This document shows, one piece after another, positions 62,411 through 64,000 of a DNA stretch of 64,000 nucleotides (the stretch's first letter is position 1; every line of letters starts with the position of its first letter). The notes under the pieces were generated by a model. It saw only the letters and a program-made list of their open reading frames with translations, ran no database searches and had not been told where the DNA came from. The position numbers were made by a program, and so were the translations under genes. The DNA is from Mucilaginibacter sp. GTDB lineage: Bacteria; Bacteroidota; Bacteroidia; Sphingobacteriales; Sphingobacteriaceae. The DNA lies in assembly GCA_028288305.1 (NCBI GenBank), contig JAQBOA010000041.1, positions 1 to 64,000 on the forward strand, given 5' to 3'.

Positions 62411-63176
62411 TTAACCATTTGGCGATATCATCAGCTGCTTTTTTATTTTCATAACCTGCAGGCAGTCTGCCGTTGGTATATTCGTTATACAACCATGGAT
62501 CACCAACTGCGAAAACAGTCCCCTTGCCATATTTGGCAACAGCCATCACTACAGCATCATCACTGTTTTTTAAGAACGCATGTGCTGGGCCGGTTAAGCT
62601 TATTGAACAAACATCCTTCATGAAAATTTTATTGGCCGTTTTAAAACTGGGATTATTAGTAGTAACTATAGCTCCATCCTGGAAATGATTATCATCAATC
62701 ACATGATTTTGCATATCATCATTAAAGTGCATTCCAAATCGTGCAGCCAAATGATTAAAATGAGGTAGTTCTACATTGGCACTATCGTTGGCCAACATCA
62801 CCAGTACCCCGCCAGCTTTAACCCATTTTACAATTTCATTAATGTCTTTTTCCTCAATATAGTTAGGATTGAGGCTTTCTTTCTTAGTATCGGGGTCTAC
62901 TATGATATAAATATTTGCTGGACTTAAATTGTCGGCAGTGGGAGCTTTATCCAGGGAGGTTAATTTAGCCCCATTATTTTTAAAGGCAGTTCCTAAAATA
63001 GAAAAACCGGTATTTGTGGTATCTTCCCACATATAATGAAACCGCACCTGCTGCCCTGATTTGTTTGTATGTACCTCATGATTAAAATAATAATCAAGCA
63101 TAACTGTTTGTGCATCAGCTTTAAAAAACACGGTTGTTAAAATAATGAGAATGCCAGCCGATATTATATTTTTCAT
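62394..63176 (-). CDS. Secreted DUF4350-type protein of pectin clusters
   Basis: The 260-residue protein has a signal peptide ending FFKADAQ. It reads YYFNHEVHTNKSGQQVRFHYMWED, IIVDPDTKKESLNPNYI, VKWVKAGGVLVMLANDSAN and GKGTVFAVGDPWLYNEYTNGRLP. This matches DUF4350-type, glutamine-amidotransferase-like proteins that accompany rhamnogalacturonyl hydrolases. It lies 25 bases downstream of kduI in the same direction. The function is not established. Confidence 0.75.
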   Translation of the reverse strand: MKNIISAGILIILTTVFFKADAQTVMLDYYFNHEVHTNKSGQQVRFHYMWEDTTNTGFSILGTAFKNNGAKLTSLDKAPTADNLSPANIYIIVDPDTKKESLNPNYIEEKDINEIVKWVKAGGVLVMLANDSANVELPHFNHLAARFGMHFNDDMQNHVIDDNHFQDGAIVTTNNPSFKTANKIFMKDVCSISLTGPAHAFLKNSDDAVVMAVAKYGKGTVFAVGDPWLYNEYTNGRLPAGYENKKAADDIAKWLIKQVH

Positions 63177-63201
63177 GAGAGAATGTTGTTTATAAAGAAT
63201 G

Positions 63202-64000
63202 CTATATCATTTCAGTCACCGGTATGGGATCCATGTCGGTATAATCAAGGTTTTCACCTGCCATACCCCATATAAAACTATAGCTTGCAGTACCGCTGCC
63301 TGCATGTATACTCCAGGGCGGCGACACAACAGCCTCGTAATTATTCATTAAAATATGCCTGGTTTCATGCCCTTCGCCCATGTAATGAAAAACCCTTTGC
63401 CCTTCGGGTAAATCAAAATAAAAATACGCTTCCATACGCCGGTCATGCACATGCGGCGGCATCGTGTTCCAAATACTGCCGGTATGTAAAATGGTAAGTC
63501 CCATAACTAATTGACAACTCTTAATCCCATCTAAATGAATATATTTATTAATGGTACGTAAGTTAGCAGTTGACGGGTCACCAAGCTTTACTTTTGTAGC
63601 CTCGGCGTTGGTCATCAAGGTTACAGGGAAAACAGCATGCGCAGGAGCAGACAATAAATAAAATACGGCAGGCTGACTGGCATCATCACTGGAAAAAACA
63701 ACGTGCTTAACCCCTTTTCCTATATAGAGACAATCCAGTTTTTTTAGTTGATATGTTTTACCATCGGCAATAACGGCACCATCACCGCTAACATTAATAA
63801 TTCCTAATTCTCTGCGTTCTAAAAAATAATTTGCCCGCAGTTTAGCATAATTTTCAAGTTCCAATTGTTGATCCAGGGGGTTAGCTACGCCTACTATCAT
63901 CCTGTCGTAAAGGGTGTAAACACAATTTACTGTATTTGGCTTTACTAAATTTTCAAGTAAAAAACGATCCCTTATCACGGAACTTGTATAATGGATGAAA
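63202..64000 (-). CDS. kduI: 5-keto-4-deoxyuronate isomerase (5' end beyond window)
   Basis: The open frame continues to the right edge of the window (FIHYTSSVIRDRF before a GTG at 63978), and normal KduI is about 20 residues longer than the GTG-start product, so the gene is cut by the window. The cupin-like isomerase shows HVHDRRMEAYFYFDLPE and SPPWSIHAGSGTASYSFIWGMAGENLDYTDMD, with the zinc His and Glu ligands. It converts 5-keto-4-deoxyuronate, made from unsaturated galacturonides, to 2,5-diketo-3-deoxygluconate, which leads to KDG, the substrate of kdgK in this window. Confidence 0.93.
   Translation of the reverse strand, partial: FIHYTSSVIRDRFLLENLVKPNTVNCVYTLYDRMIVGVANPLDQQLELENYAKLRANYFLERRELGIINVSGDGAVIADGKTYQLKKLDCLYIGKGVKHVVFSSDDASQPAVFYLLSAPAHAVFPVTLMTNAEATKVKLGDPSTANLRTINKYIHLDGIKSCQLVMGLTILHTGSIWNTMPPHVHDRRMEAYFYFDLPEGQRVFHYMGEGHETRHILMNNYEAVVSPPWSIHAGSGTASYSFIWGMAGENLDYTDMDPIPVTEMI

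Noticed and set aside
1..64000. tRNA, rRNA, insertion sequence, prophage or replication origin
   Set aside because: Scanning gaps by eye gave no cloverleaf, rRNA core, transposase, integrase or DnaA-box cluster. A tool search for tRNA would still be worthwhile.

Overview
The window reads as a chromosomal segment of a Bacteroidota bacterium, most likely family Sphingobacteriaceae (Mucilaginibacter/Pedobacter-like). This rests on gene content: DUF4199 protein, BatA-type vWA protein, GH3-like enzyme, HxlR regulators, a DUF4350+KduI pair, GH20-NagA-NagB and many SPII lipoproteins. Supporting signs are AT-rich intergenic regions, weak Shine-Dalgarno sites and promoter words of the Bacteroidota type (TAnnTTTG). 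No rRNA, tRNA, phage, transposase or CRISPR array was seen, so the genus is an inference.

Layout. 1-6.8 kb (+): two family 2 glycosyltransferases (the first cut by the window edge), a membrane protein, a GH3-like adenylating enzyme, dxr (isoprenoid synthesis) and rseP (site-2 protease), ending in a strong terminator. 6.9-14.4 kb (-): two tandem paralogous lipoproteins, DUF4199, an acidic unknown protein, a dihydroorotase homologue that has lost most metal ligands, and a BatA/vWA protein. 14.5-17.2 kb: DUF72 protein, a divergent HxlR/metallo-beta-lactamase pair with a palindromic operator, and an antitoxin gene followed by a frameshifted ParE-like toxin. 17.2-26.5 kb (-): a sugar-acid/aminosugar block. 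uxaC-kdgK-eda-transporter-Zn dehydrogenase form a tightly coupled operon, and nagB, nagA and a GH20 hexosaminidase lie upstream of it.

26.6-38.9 kb is a signalling island: a REC-histidine kinase, an 1884-residue soluble poly-HAMP hybrid kinase (nine 92-residue repeats, GAF, kinase core, three REC domains), a CheB-CheR-PAS-histidine kinase fusion, and a divergent PAS protein with a kinase dimerisation segment but no ATPase domain. No DNA-binding response regulator is present, so output is probably by phosphorelay to proteins elsewhere. 39-45 kb: cupin, DinB, a UMF1-type MFS protein, and a TetR-EmrB-SDR set with two matching operators.

45.3-53.3 kb is a glycan locus: a remnant of an alcohol dehydrogenase, a NodU-type carbamoyltransferase, GT2, two GT9, a small KOW-like protein, GmhB-type phosphatase and two GT4-like transferases, arranged as two convergent operons. 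53.7-64 kb: small proteins, DUF892, NagD-like HAD, alpha/beta hydrolase lipoprotein, MarR/S41 protease, a monooxygenase-P450 pair divergent from an ArsR-type regulator, VOC protein, a divergent DoxX/HxlR pair with a 40-bp operator, and a DUF4350-KduI pair of pectin breakdown running off the right edge.

A thread through the window is short intergenic repeats. Five copies of a 33-bp palindrome centred on GAAGTTTT-n-AAAACTTC sit at 3' ends of genes, one of them inside a reading frame. Several longer word-repeat elements fill gene junctions.
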